DNA from: Bretschneidera sinensis
Lineage: Eukaryota > Streptophyta > Magnoliopsida > Brassicales > Akaniaceae
Assembly: GCA_023935145.1 (NCBI GenBank)
Contig: CM043702.1
Coordinates: 104,607,588-104,671,587 of the forward strand
Length of the DNA stretch: 64,000 nt
Direction of reading: 5' to 3'
Made by a program: the position numbers and the translations under genes. The notes under the pieces were generated by a model that was given only the letters and a program-made list of their open reading frames with translations, was not told the origin of the DNA and made no database searches. Shown in pieces: positions 48,528 through 60,465 of this stretch; position 1 is the first letter of the stretch; each line of letters begins with the position of its first letter.

Positions 48528-48881
48528 AATCAAAGAAGAGTGACCTAGAGAGTATTATAAGGCAATTAGCAACTCAACAACAATAACTGATGACTTCATA
48601 AGATCAGTTTATGGCAGATGAAAGACAATTTCAGACTGAACAAAGACAAAAAAAATGCAAAGCATGAGCAAGCTATTCAAAGACTGGAAGTACAAGTGGG
48701 GAAAATAGCTAAAGAGCTGAGTGGAAGAAAGCAGGGTGAACTTCCAGCCCAAACAATACCTAATCCAGGAGGACACCAGCAACTGAAGGCCGTTACAACT
48801 CTCAAAAATTATAAGATCATATGAGCTGATGAGCCTGCACAAGCATCTCCAGATAAAGCATCCACATCCAAGATAAGTGAA
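48528..48881 (+). other. Gag-protease linker of element D
   Basis: Stop-interrupted, with a coiled-coil-like stretch EQAIQRLEVQVGKIAKEL at about 48664-48720. Confidence 0.55.
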
Positions 48882-49847
48882 ATGGAGAAGGTGAATGCAC
48901 TACCGTTCCCTCAAAGGTTAGTGAAGCCAAAGAAAGAAAATAAATTGCTTGATGTTTTTGAAACTTTGAGAAAAGTAGAGATTAACATTCCTTTATTAGA
49001 TGCAATTCAACAAATTCCTACATATACTAAATTTTTGAAAGATTGTTGCACTCATAAAAGGAACTTTCAAGAGCATGAAACAGTGGCTTTAACTGAAGAG
49101 GTAAGTGCGGTGTTGTTAAGGAAACTACCACCAAGGCTAAAAGATCCAGGTAGTTTTATCATTCCTAACAGGATAGGTGACCAGCTTTTTGAGCGTGCAC
49201 TACTAGATCTAGGGGCTGGTGTCAACTTGCTGCCATACACTGTATTTGAGACACTGGGTTTGGAGGAATTTCAACCAACTTTCATCACCTTGCAATTGGC
49301 AAATAGAAGCATCAAAAAACCAAGAGGTATTCTTGAGAATGTCTTGGTAAAATTAGGTGAATTTATTTTACCTACTGATTTTATTGTATTAGAAATGGAA
49401 GAGTCTCCTATGCCATTGCCTTTTCCCATCATCTTAGGAAGACCCTTTATAAGAACTACTGATACAAAAATTTGTATGAAAAAGGGTATTGTAAGTATGA
49501 AGGTAAATGGTGAGAAGATTGAATTCAAAATATTTGATGCATTGAAATTACTCCAAGATGATATGGAATGTTTTAATGTATGTATGATGCAAGGTGTTGT
49601 TGAGAAAGTTTTTCAGGTCCATCACATTGCTCCATTGGAGGCCACCCTCACCCATGGTTTCACAAGATCGAATATTGAGCCAGAATCTACAAATATTACT
49701 GAAAACATCATTGAAGCTGTGCACCTCCTTGAGGCCTCTCCAAAGCATCCAAAGTATCAGTTCCTATGTGATGAGATGTCATTTTTCTGGTATGAGCTAG
49801 CTGACATTCGACGGGAAAACCAGGAGGACACGTGCCTAGTTCACTAG
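48882..49847 (+). CDS. Aspartic protease region of element D, open for 321 codons
   Basis: MEKVNALPFPQRL (the Athila post-knuckle start), then LDAIQQIPTYTKFLKD, the retropepsin active site ALLDLGAGVNLLPY (Asp kept, Leu in place of Thr as in other Athila proteases), PIILGRPFI, and after the fold HGFTRSNIEP. The frame is intact, unlike gag. Just beyond the stop, in the same frame, comes a coiled-coil-like stretch RIEKLEMRFERQKAMLQAIL (49851-49910). It would process the gag precursor, but no pol follows. Confidence 0.85.
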   Translation: MEKVNALPFPQRLVKPKKENKLLDVFETLRKVEINIPLLDAIQQIPTYTKFLKDCCTHKRNFQEHETVALTEEVSAVLLRKLPPRLKDPGSFIIPNRIGDQLFERALLDLGAGVNLLPYTVFETLGLEEFQPTFITLQLANRSIKKPRGILENVLVKLGEFILPTDFIVLEMEESPMPLPFPIILGRPFIRTTDTKICMKKGIVSMKVNGEKIEFKIFDALKLLQDDMECFNVCMMQGVVEKVFQVHHIAPLEATLTHGFTRSNIEPESTNITENIIEAVHLLEASPKHPKYQFLCDEMSFFWYELADIRRENQEDTCLVH

Positions 49848-51296
49848 CGCATAGAAAAGTTGGAAATGCGCTTTGAGAGGCAAAAAGCGATGCTCCAGGC
49901 CATTTTAGACCGCTTGCCACCAGCTTCAGGGGCATCGTCTTCAGCACCACATAAGGGACAATAGTGAGCAGTCGCACCGTCTAGCTGAAGACGTAAAACT
50001 TGGCGCTCATGGGAAGCACCCCAGAGCATATCCTTTATATATATATTTTTTATTATTTTTCATATTTCTTGTTACTATTTATTTTTAGTTCCTTTTGTTT
50101 TCCAGTATTACTTTAGTATTTACTTTTCAGGGACAATGCGTACTTCAATTCAAGTTTGGGGGTGTGCTATGAGCTATGCCAATCCAGCTAGTTCTCTATC
50201 TCCCAAGTCAACTCTTTTCATATTATTCACACATTGGGGACAATGTGTAATTTAAGTTTGGGGGTATGGGAGACACATTACACATACTTTGTCCCAGTTT
50301 GTTGTTATTTTTTCATTTTAAAGAGAAGAAAAATGCATGGTCATGTTGTCTTGAAATTTTGGTTAATCTGAACTAATATTGTGATTTGATTTCATTGGTG
50401 AGCTTAAAATTTTGAACACATGATTTCATGATAGAGTTTTAAAGTTGGGTTACTTACTTTAGGCATTTGAGAATTCACATGTTTGATCTACTCTGACACA
50501 AGTACATTAGCACATAATTGTGTGAGGCATGGCATGTGAATTTAATGTGTATGCTTCTATGGCTTAGCTGTGACCGAACGACTTGTTGGATGGATACTTT
50601 GGCATAGAAAAGAAAAAAATATAGAAAAGAAAAAGACTGCACAAAAAGAGAAAAATGCTCATCATTGATAAACTTTCCACTGAGTAACTAGACCTCTTGC
50701 CTCAGTAAGCAGTGAGTGTTCACGTCAAAAGGTAGGAATTTTGATTGGTTACATTATGGTCAGTTTAGTTTCGTAGCCTTTTTAACTCGAGTTAGTAAGT
50801 CCTTAGGGGTGTCTTTACACCTAATGCCCTAAAATCATCTGGTTTGGGAGTCATTGACTCAACAATCGCTACATGGGTCAATTAGAAAGTTTAAGGGAAC
50901 TAAACATGGCAGAGCCTCATAATAAAAGAAAGAAAAAAATAAAACTATGCCATTTTTGTTCATTCTAATGGGAAATTCAATGAATCTTGAGACATGGAGA
51001 CATTGCACATTAGAATTAATTGGAAGCTTCATATTTATGTGCTAGTTCACTTTACACTGATTCGAACTTGTTATGCCTTAGCCTGCCTCTTGTAAGTAAT
51101 TAGATTTTAAAATTCCTATTTATTGCAAGGATGGGTTTATCTTTTTAAGCTTGCTTATAAATGACTATCATGGTTTCGTGTGATACTTTAATACTTGGAT
51201 ACCATGAAAGATGGATTTATCTTTTTGTTCTTTGTTTTTCATTTAGTTTTTAGTTTTGTATTGCTAAGGGACTAGCAATATGTAAGTTTGAGGGTG
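49848..51296 (+). other. 3' non-coding region of element D
   Basis: Contains the lineage block GAAGACGTAAAACTTGGCGC ... GGGAAGCACCCC (49986-50024), two TTTGGGGGT purine tracts (50153-50163 and 50258-50267), the second preceded by the perfect hairpin ACACATT-GGGGAC-AATGTGT (50228-50247), and the final purine tract AAGTTTGAGGGTG before the LTR (51284-51296). No ORF. Confidence 0.7.
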
Positions 51297-52360
51297 TGAT
51301 AAGTGCTTAAATAGTCATATTTAAGCCCCTTAATTTATATTTGTTAAGCTCTTAGTTTATGTTATTTAATTCTATTTTATTTCCTTTCTGTGTTTTCTGT
51401 GTTTTTCTAGGATTTTGGAGAAAAGAAAGCATTATAGAATTATCTGGCTTAAAGAGAAAATCTGGGAAAAGCTTGAGTTTGCTTAGTGTGATCGAGCATA
51501 AAGACCTACGATCGAGCGTAACAGTTCTCAAGCATCCAAGCCAAGGATCGAGCACACCTGCGCTCGCGTGCGCAAGAAGAAGGCTCGAGCGCACATGCGC
51601 TCGAGCGCACCACTCTGTGATCGAGTGCACACGCGCATCAGTAAATATTAAAAGGGCTGGTCCTATTTTGGAAATAAGCGAGAGTTTTGTTTGACGGGTT
51701 TTAGGGTTTCCAGATGTTTCTAAACTCTATAAATAGGGCTGTAAACACAGAAATAGGGGAGGCGAAAGGATATTTTAGAGAAGAATTGACGACTCTTCTA
51801 GGAAGTATTTTCGGGTTTATTCTTCTCCTTCTATTTTATTTTATGAAGATGTTTAACATCAAACTCATGTGTAACTAAATTGCTAGTAGGGCTCGATTGA
51901 AGCTCTGATTATGTTTTTCCATAATTCATTATTGTTGCCTTTGTGATAGTTATATTATGATGCTTAACTTGATTAATGCCTGTTTTCTTGAATTCCTCAT
52001 ATGTGTTTGCCTGATCAACATATGCATGTGGTATGGATTAGTTAATTAAATCAATTTGGATGATTGATTCCTGGGTTTAATAATAGTAACAAAAGAAATC
52101 CACACCGGGTTTTTGGGTTAATCAATATGGGAAACCAAGAGTATATAACATGCCCTAGGTCCCGTGTGTTTGTCGATTTTCATAGATATTAGGCTCTCTT
52201 AAAGAACAACTTAGTATACACCATGTTAAATCCTTTAAGAAAGAAAATAGTTAGAGTATATACCTTGCCTAACTCGTTGCTTAGGGAAATCAATAACTTA
52301 AGGAGTATACACCATGCCCTTAGGTTGACAACAATAGATATTCATAATATGACTAAAACA
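51297..52360 (+). repeat. 3' LTR of element D, lacking its last ~250 bp (1064 bp)
   Basis: Homologous to 45823-46802, then stops at ACTAAAACA next to the TSD CAGTC. The missing part matches 46803-47051 of the 5' LTR. Both the breakpoint and the normal LTR end read AACA. Its ATCGAGCGC cluster (51488-51640) is longer than in the partner and includes the palindrome GCGCTCGAGCGC (51597-51608). Confidence 0.85.
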
Positions 52361-52365
52361 CAGTC

Positions 52366-53047
52366 CCCATAGCTTAATCAGATGCATCACACATAATCTC
52401 AAAAGGAACTGTCCAGTTAGCTGCCATGATAATAGACACCGATGTCAACTTTTCTTTCAAAACATTAAAGGCGATAAGGCAATCATCATCAAAAGTAAAA
52501 GGAATATCTTTAGACAACAAATTACATAATGGGCGACTTATCTTAGAAAAATCTTTGATAAATCTCCTATAGAAACCTACATTTCCTAAGAAACTCCTAA
52601 TCCCCTTAACCGAAGTCGGGGGTGGCAATTTAGCAATCAAGTCAATTTTAGCCTTATCTACTTCAATACCTTTACTAGAAATCACATGCCCTAATATAAT
52701 GCCTTGTTGTACCATAAAATGACTCTTCTCCCAACTGAGTGTTAAATTACACTCAATGCATCTTTCAAGTACCAAAGTCAAATTATGCAAACAGTTATCA
52801 AATGAGGTTCCAAAAGCTGAAAAATCATCCATAAATACCTTAATGAATTTGTCCATCATATCCGAGAAGATTGACATCATGCATCTTTGGAATGTGACTA
52901 GAGCATTGCATAGGCCAAACGGTATCCTCTTAAACACAAATGTCCCAAATGGGTAGGTCAATGTTGTCTTCTCTTGATCTTCTGACACAATCGGCACTTG
53001 ATAATAACCTGAAAGACCATCAAGAAGACAATAAAAATCATGCCCTG
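52366..53047 (-). pseudogene. Reverse transcriptase, C-terminal part (element C)
   Basis: HDFYCLLDGLSGYYQVPI, IPFGLCNALVTFQRCMM, active site KVFMDDFSAFG, thumb PPPTSVKGIRSFLGNVGFYR, end FEIMCDASD. Its start is at the B insertion (53047) and its end at the D insertion (52366). The F-M-D-D active site is usual for Athila. Confidence 0.9.
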
Positions 53048-54558
53048 TGATGAGAATCATAAAATTCACTTTAACAGTACTTAATTGTTAGCATTTTAGG
53101 GTTGATCTAGGTTTTAATTGCACTTTTATACGTTAACAACTCTAAAGTATCATTCTTGGATCATTGATCTATTTCGGTGCATTTTCAGGTACTTTAAGCT
53201 CAAAAGAGGAGGAAAAGTTATCATTTCTTGAAGCACAAAGACTCGATGCATACTGGAGGGAAGGAATGCTTCCGGAAGGACAAGATGGAGGGTTTAAAAG
53301 AGCAACAGCTGCTGCCCGCACTGGAAAGGTATTTCACTAAATTGCCAGAATTGCCCGTACAGATCAATCATATTTGCAAATTAAACTGTATTGATATAAA
53401 TCAATCTTCGATGGAGATGAGCCATATATGCTTAGAAATATCCTGAAGTCTATTTTCTGGAGAATTTTACGGTTCATAAAAACGATTTTTCTAGAGAAAG
53501 TTATGGCAGTTTTAGTAGACAAATGTCAGTCTGTGCGGGCTGTGCGGGATTTCAGCGTGAAGGGCATGTGAAGGCTTAAATCCCACATCCCACATCGGTT
53601 AGAAACACATTTCTATATCCCACATCCCACATTGGATTGGAAACACATTGCACTTGTGGTATTTGCCTATATAAGACCCACTCAACTTCAGCTTTGAGAA
53701 CAATCAGAAAATCTAAGTTCATATGAGATCATCATAAAGTGAATCCAGAGGGCCTTTAGGAGCAATCCGAAGTACTTTTGGCGGGAAAGTTGAGGAATCG
53801 CTGAAGCTTTTGTTACCAAGGGGGAGATGATCATTGAGAGGCCGGAGGCAACTCGAGGACGCATAAGCCCCATGGCCGACTAGTCTCCAAGCAAGGCGAA
53901 GGGATGAATCCCTAGGTGTAGTTGTTTTTATTTTCCTTTATTTGATTCAGTTGTAGTTTGGTATTATTTTCATTAAATATTGTTATGTTTTATTCTTTAA
54001 TTTAATTAGTACATTTCTTATTAGTCCGGTGATTCCATGCTTTTTTTTCCATATAAGTCTAGTCATGCTCTTCTTATGTGTATTTGTTTGGGTGTGATTG
54101 AGTCCGGTAGATCTCTTTTATAAATTTGTCCATTGCTGCGGTATTGTCTTTTAGATATATCGTCGTCTCTTGATAATTTATAAGTTAGGTCATGTGCGCT
54201 TGAAAGTAATGAATAATTCATATCAATTACATTAGGGTTTATACATGCACTTTAATTGAATATTTGCCGATTGCCTGTTTGAGATGTGAAACTTGCAATC
54301 GAGATAAAAACAACTGAATCAAGTTAGGATTAGGGCAACGAACCTAGGGAGGATTTCCAGAACCTTGTTGTTTTTTTAATTATATTATCCATCAATTATT
54401 TACACAATTTTCACACAATCAACAATTCAGATTTTGTCACTTTAACTTTTATCGTTTGTGTTGAGGTTTACACATTCTTTTGTAATTAGTTTGTTTCCCT
54501 GTGGAATTGACACCCTAAAGCTGTACTACAATACCGCGTTATGTTTTGGGCGTAATCA
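53048..54558 (+). repeat. 5' LTR of element B (1511 bp)
   Basis: TGATGAGAATC ... GCGTAATCA. Contains a TATATAAGACCC box at 53670-53681 and the shared U3 module at 53380-53520. Confidence 0.92.
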
Positions 54559-54563
54559 AATTT

Positions 54564-54581
54564 TGGCGCCGTTGCTGGGGA
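54564..54581 (+). other. Primer-binding site of element B (tRNA-Asp type)
   Basis: TGGCGCCGTTGCTGGGGA, one change from the complement of the plant tRNA-Asp 3' end. Confidence 0.88.
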
Positions 54582-54755
54582 AACGCGCTTAAGTACAAAG
54601 AAGATTGTCAACTTTTGACATGACGACAGAAGTGTTGTAAATAGTTTTTTTTTAGCAGCTGTAAAGGCGGTAACTTCGTTCCTTCTTTTAGCTTGCTGCA
54701 TTAATTTTTTAATTTATTTGATTCTTTCTTTTTTATAGTATTTTTATTACCTCAC

Positions 54756-56215
54756 ATGCACAGACATAGAGATGCTGTGGGTAGATTTGGTTGTAGGCCA
54801 GTGTTAGAGTCAGAATTTAATTCTTTTTCAAATCCTTTATTTGACAATCCATCTAATCCCGAAGAAATGAGTGAACACGAAGATCAACCCCCTAGGACAC
54901 TTAAGGATTACTTGCACCCTAGCCGTATGGCCACACCATCGTGTATCATGTTCCCTCCTAATATTCAACAACCTGATTTTAAGCCGGGCCTGATCCAATT
55001 GCTACCAACTTTCCATGGGCTTGAGAATGAAAACCCCTATATCCATATTAGGGAATTTGAGGAAGTAGTAGCTACTTTTCACAGTAGGGCTGATATGATA
55101 GACACCGTCAAACTTCAATTTTTCCATTTTTCACTTAAGAAAAAAGCCAAGGCTTGGCTGTGCTCGTTAAGGCCTAGGTCCATAGGTAGTTGGGATGAGA
55201 TGACCAAAGTTTTCTTCCAAAAACACTTCCCAACCCATAAGACCAACAACCTCAAGAGACAAATCTCTAACTTTGCACAAAAGGAGAGTGAAACCTTATA
55301 TCAACTTTGGGAACGTTTCAATGACCTTTTGAATTCTTGTCCACACCATGGGTATGAGAGTTGGCGGGTAGTTAGCTATTTCTATGGTGGACTCCTAAGT
55401 AGGGAAAGACAGTTCATAGAAATGATGTGCAATGAGAATTTTCTTCAAAAAGATCCCGACCAAGCCATAGATTTCCTAGATAACCTATTAGAAAAAGCCC
55501 ATACTAGGAGAAATCAACCCGCTGGGATTTACCAACTTAAGGAAGAGGACAACGTTAAAGCCCGTTTAGAGGTCCTAACTAACGAAATTGAAGCTTTAAA
55601 AACCAAGGATACTAGAACCCCTAAATCGGTTGCTAGAGTATAGTCCTATGAGCCTTGTTTCATGTGTAATGGGGTAGATCCTTTACCTAAGGATTGTCCA
55701 TTTTATTTTGAGATGAAGGATGAGTGTAACACTATAGTTATACCCTTTGGGAAACCACACTCACCCTACTCTAAGACCTACAATCCCGGTTGGAAGAATC
55801 ACCCTAATTTCAGTTGGAAATCCGACATACAACCCCTTGCCCACTCTAGTACCCAATAGCAACCGGAAGCAACCTCATTTAATGCACCTCAACAATCTTT
55901 ACCTTTGGAAGATATGTTTAAGTCATTTATGCAGGTACATGCCAAGAGTGTGGAAGATCAAGGAAAAATAAATCAACACTTGTTAGAGGAACAATAAGCA
56001 ATCAAAGAGGAACAAAAGATAATAAAGAGTCAACTCACCAAGTTGACTAGTTTCTTGACGATTCAAGAACAAGGTTGGTTTCCTTCACAACCACAACCTA
56101 ATCCAAGGGGACAACATATGGCACAAACCTTCAATCCTGAAAATCAAAACAATAGAGAGGTTAATGCCATAATTACTCGCAGTGGTAAGACAATTGATGG
56201 TCCCACTCTACCATG
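54756..56215 (+). pseudogene. Gag (element B)
   Basis: MHRHRDAVGRFGCRPVLESE start; open for 295 codons through HIREFEEVVATFHSR and the CSLRPRSIGSWDEM block. A stop at 55641-55643 (RV*SYEPC), then CMCNGVDPLPKDCP, where the knuckle His is Pro, and YNPGWKNHPNFSW. Further stops at 55857 and 55996, then VNAIITRSGKTIDGPTLP near 56160-56213. Better preserved than the gag of A in the core, worse in the knuckle. Confidence 0.87.
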
Positions 56216-57064
56216 AGCAACAAGGATAAAGTCCCCAAGGAACAAGAGGACCGTGATGTTTATCGCCCATCGGTGCCTTTCCCTCAAGCACTCCTTAAAC
56301 CTAAGGAGATAAATACAACATTAAAAGGTGAGATTCTTGAACAACTTCAGCATGTTAAAATTAATCTTCCTTTTCTTCATGTCATAAAACAGATTCCTAA
56401 CTATGCTAAAGTCATCAAGGATCTATGCACACTCAAGAGGAAGCACAATGTGAAGAAGATGACATTCTTAATAGAGTAAGCAAGTGCTGTAATTAACAGC
56501 AAGACACCACCCAAATATAAAGATCCAGGCTGTCCAACAGTGGCTTGCCAAATTGGAAATAAACCTTGTGGCCAAGCATTGCTAGATTTTGGGTGCTAGT
56601 GTAAACCTCATGCCATACTCCATGTACTTGCAGCTCGGTCTAGGTGAGATCAAACCAACCTCCGTGGTACTTCAATTAGTGGATAGATCGGTAAGAAAAC
56701 CAAGAGGTATTGTAGAAGATGTTTTGTTGCAAATTGATAATTTCTACTATCTTGTTGACTTTTTGGTTTTAGATATTGTTTCTACTATAAACACGGAGTC
56801 CAAAATTCCTTTGATACTTGGAAGATCACTCCTTGCCACTGCCAATGCCCTTATTAATTTTACAAATGGCCTAATGACATTATCATTTGGAAATAGGACT
56901 CTAGAGGTAAATGTTTTTCAAGTCCCATGGCAGCCACATGAAGAGGATGAGTACATCAAAGATAACTCTAACTCTTTGGAATTCATTCCTAATAATCTTG
57001 AGTTCAAAGATTCTTCAAATTATCCCCATGCCGTTAATGTTGTTGATGTTTTTGATAAACCATA
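56213..57064 (+). pseudogene. Protease (element B), frameshifted at the active site
   Basis: 56213-56479 reads YRPSVPFPQALLKPKE and LPFLHVIKQIPNYAKVIKDL. After a stop the active site is LLDF-G-ASVNLMPY with one extra T in a T run at 56585-56589 (GATTTTGGG for GATTTGGG), so the catalytic Asp is out of frame with the rest. The fold then continues open at 56589-57064 to PLILGRSLLATANALINF and LSFGNRTLEVNVF. Confidence 0.87.
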
Positions 57065-58943
57065 GGAATTTATTAAGACATCTTGCCAACCATGCTTTGA
57101 GAAGTTGCTTGAGAGAAGTCACATGGATGCGGGAAACAAATACCCTACTGCTAATAGTAAATGGGCATCACCAAAAATACTTGAGCCACATGTGGTGGAC
57201 TTTAAGTATTCCTTGCCATTGCCAAAGCATACAAGCACAAAATTTTGTAGCAAAGCAGTGGCTAGTGCATCCAACTCATATTTTTCGAAGAGAGAATAAA
57301 AGCGTCTGGCTGAAGACGTAAAACTTAGTGCTCATGGGAGGCAACCCACAATGTATCCTTTTACTTTTACTGTTTTTCATATTTCTTTTTCTTGTTTATT
57401 ATTATTATTTTGTTTTTTTCCAGTTTTACTTTAGTATTTACTTTTCAGGGACAAATAAACGAAGCAGTTCAATTGGTCGTGCACAACTTTCAGCTCCATG
57501 CACCTTTGGTTAAAAAAGGAGTTTCCTTAACTTTTGCTTTTACATTGAGGACAATGCTTATCTTAAGTTGGGGGTGGAGGATACACATTTCTTATTGCAT
57601 ACCATTGAATTGTTGGGTGTCACTTTCCCTTTTTATTTGTTTTTAGCATGTTTTGTGTTAGCCTTAGAGTTAATTCACATGTCAATGATATAAACTTAAT
57701 TGAGATAGCAGATAGTATGTAGAAGACGTTAAATGTTGCTTCGGTTTGAAATTAATTTAAGCATCAGTCTTCATTTGGGTTGAGACTCTAGTTTGTGGTA
57801 AGATTGCATGATTAGTCTAAAACGTTTAGAGAAATTTTATGTGTGATTGTTTTATAAATATTTTTGCGGTCTCGACAAGCTCTAGAACTTACTTGATAAC
57901 CACTTGAGGCGAATTCCTAGAATTCACATTACTTAGGATATGATATATGCCATTTTTGGACCGTTTGAGCCTGTTAAACCTATCATTGCTATATTTACCA
58001 CTAGTCACCTATTTGAGCCTTTTCTTGAAAAAGAATTTGAGCCTTGTTTATTTTAATAGCCCATTTACTCACCCTTATGAGCCTAAAGAGAATATTTTAT
58101 TCTTACCTTTCTCTTTAAAGAACTTAGTTATACACATTTTGTGAGAAGCACTTAAAAGGAGTAAGGGTGGAAATATGAAAAAAATATCACTACCACAACC
58201 CAAGTACATTAAAGGAGATAAGTTGGGGGTTGTAGAAGAAAAAAAAATGAAAAAAGAAGTGAATGGTCTTATGCCAAAATACAAAAAAAAAAAGAAAAAA
58301 AAAAGAAGAGAAAAGTGAATTATGGCAAAGAAAGAAGAAAAGAAAAGAAAAGTGGTGATTTGAGAAAAATACTCGAAAAATGGTTGAAAAAGTTGGGTGT
58401 TGAAGTAAGGCTATCTAGTGCTTAAAAATGGTTGTGTTTAAAGCTAAGAGATTGAGTTCTTTTACTTGTGAATCCTTCCCATTCTTTCTTAACCTTTACC
58501 TTAGCCTAACGTTACAAGTTTATTAAAGACCTATTGATCCAATGTAATGTGATTTTTCTACAATAGTGGAGAGTGGTTTGAAATGTAAGCATATGGAGCT
58601 TGTTTTTGTGATTGATGTCACGCAATTTATCATGTTTTAGAGGCCAAGACTTGTATTCACGAATGTTATGCATAAAATCATCCGGATGTTCGGATTAATG
58701 GATTGTGGTAAGATGGATGTTAAGAGTCAATAACGATTTTAAGATTGATGTTTGCATTATTTTTGGATGAGTGATATTTAATGATTCTATGTGCCGTGTG
58801 TTATGTGCAATTTTTGAGACAAATGTGAATTACTCTTGGTTAAACACTAGCATTGCTTTACTTTGTTTTGATTCCTACTGTAGGATTCATCTCTTGTTTT
58901 CGCTTAAATTGCTAGGGACTAGCAATAAGCTAGTTTGGGGTTG
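57065..58943 (+). other. 3' region of element B
   Basis: A further in-frame stretch after one stop (KTSCQPCFEKLLERSH to about 57299), then the block GAAGACGTAAAACTTAGTGC ... GGGAGGCAACCCA (57313-57349), the hairpin CATTG-AGGA-CAATG with TTGGGGGTGG (57544-57576), a purine-rich region 58150-58400, and the final purine tract TAGTTTGGGGTTG (58931-58943). Confidence 0.7.
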
Positions 58944-60465
58944 TGATGGGAGTCATAAAATGCACTTTAACAGTACTTAATTGTTAGCATTTTAGGGTTG
59001 ATCTAGGTTTTAATTGCACTTTTATACGTTAACAACTCTAAAGTATCATTCTTGGATCATTGATCTATTTTGGTGCATTTTCATGTACTTTAAGCTCAAA
59101 AGAGGAGGAAAAGTTATCATTGCTTGAAGCACAAAGACTCGAGGCATACTGGAGTGAAGGAATGCTTCCGGAAGGACAAGATGGAGGGCTTAAAAGAGCA
59201 ACAGCTGCTGCCCACACTGGAAAGGTGTTTCACTAAATTGCCAGAATTGCCCGTACAAATCAATCATCTTTGCAAATTAAATTGTATTGATACAAGAAGA
59301 ACCAGGAGATGAGCCATATATACTTAGAAAGATCCTGAAGTCTATTTTCTGGAGAATTTTACGGTTCATAAAAATGATTTTTCTAGAGAAAGTTATGGCA
59401 GTTTTAGTAGACAAAGGTCAGGTTGTGCGGGCTATGCAGGATTTCAGCGTGAAGGGCATGTGAAGGCTTAAATCCCACATCCCACATCGGTTAGAAACAC
59501 ATTTCTATATCCCATATCAGATTGGAAACACATTGCACTCATGGTATTTGCCTATATAAGACCCACTCAACTTCGGCTTTTAGAACAATCGGAGAATCTG
59601 AGATCATATGAGATCATCAGAAAGTGAATCTAGAAGGCCTTCAGGAGCAATCCAGAGGGCCCTTAGGAGGAATCTGAAGTACTTTTGGAGGGCAAGCTGA
59701 GGAATCACCGAAGCTTTTGCTACCAAGGGGGAGATGATCGTTGAGAGGCGGAGGCAACTCGAGGACACATGAGCCCCATGGCCGACTAGTTTCCAAGCAA
59801 GGCGAAGGGATGAATCCCTAGGTGTAGTTGTTCTTATTTTCCTTTATTTGATTCAGTTGTAGTTTGGTATTATTTTCTTTAAACATTGTTATGTTTTATT
59901 CTTTAATTTAATTAGTAGATTTCTTATTAGTCCGGTGATTGCATGCTTTTTTTCCATATAAGTCTAGTCATGCTCTTCTTATGTGTATTTGTTTGGGTGT
60001 GATTGAGTCCGGTAGATCTCTTTTATAAATTAGTCAATTGATGTGGTATTGTCATTTAGATGTATCGTCGTCTCTTGATAATTTATAAGTTAGATCATGT
60101 GTGCTTGAAAGTAAAGAATAATTCATATCAATTACATTAAGGTTTATTCATGCGCTTTAATTGAATATTTGCCGATTGCCTATTTGGGATGTGAAACTTG
60201 CAATCGAGATAAAAACAACTGAATCAAATTAGGATTAGGGCAACGAACCTAGGGAGGATTTTTGAAACCTTTTTGTTTTTTTTAATTATATTATCCACCA
60301 ATTATTTATACAATTTTCACACAATCAACAATTCAGATTTTTGTCACTTTAACTTTTATCGTTTGTGTTGAGGTTTACACCTTCTTTTGTAATTAGTTTG
60401 TTTCCCTATGGAATCGACACCCCAAAGCTGTACTACAATACCGCATTATGTTTTGGGTGTAATCA
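58944..60465 (+). repeat. 3' LTR of element B (1522 bp)
   Basis: TGATGGGAGTC ... GTGTAATCA, clearly similar to 53048-54558 along its whole length, with a few per cent of differences by eye. Followed by the TSD CCCTG. Confidence 0.92.

Larger units (their letters stand above)
45823..52360 (+). mobile_element. Element D: Athila-type gag-protease element without pol
   Basis: Plus strand, 6.5 kb: LTR 45823-47051, PBS 47058-47076, gag 47347-48527, protease 48882-49847, then 1.45 kb of non-coding sequence to the 3' LTR (51297-52360). No RT, RNase H or integrase. Inserted in pol of C between TAGTC (45818-45822) and CAGTC (52361-52365), and C's frame is restored when it is removed. Gag-only elements of this plan have been described in plants as TR-GAG; D also keeps a long protease frame. 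Confidence 0.88.
53048..60465 (+). mobile_element. Element B: Athila-type gag-protease element without pol
   Basis: Plus strand, 7.4 kb, with perfect TSD CCCTG (53043-53047 and 60466-60470). LTRs 53048-54558 and 58944-60465, PBS 54564-54581, gag 54756-56215, protease 56213-57064, then 1.9 kb without coding sequence. No RT or integrase. It splits the RT of element C; ERLAG and HDFYC join in frame without it. Same family as element A. Confidence 0.92.
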
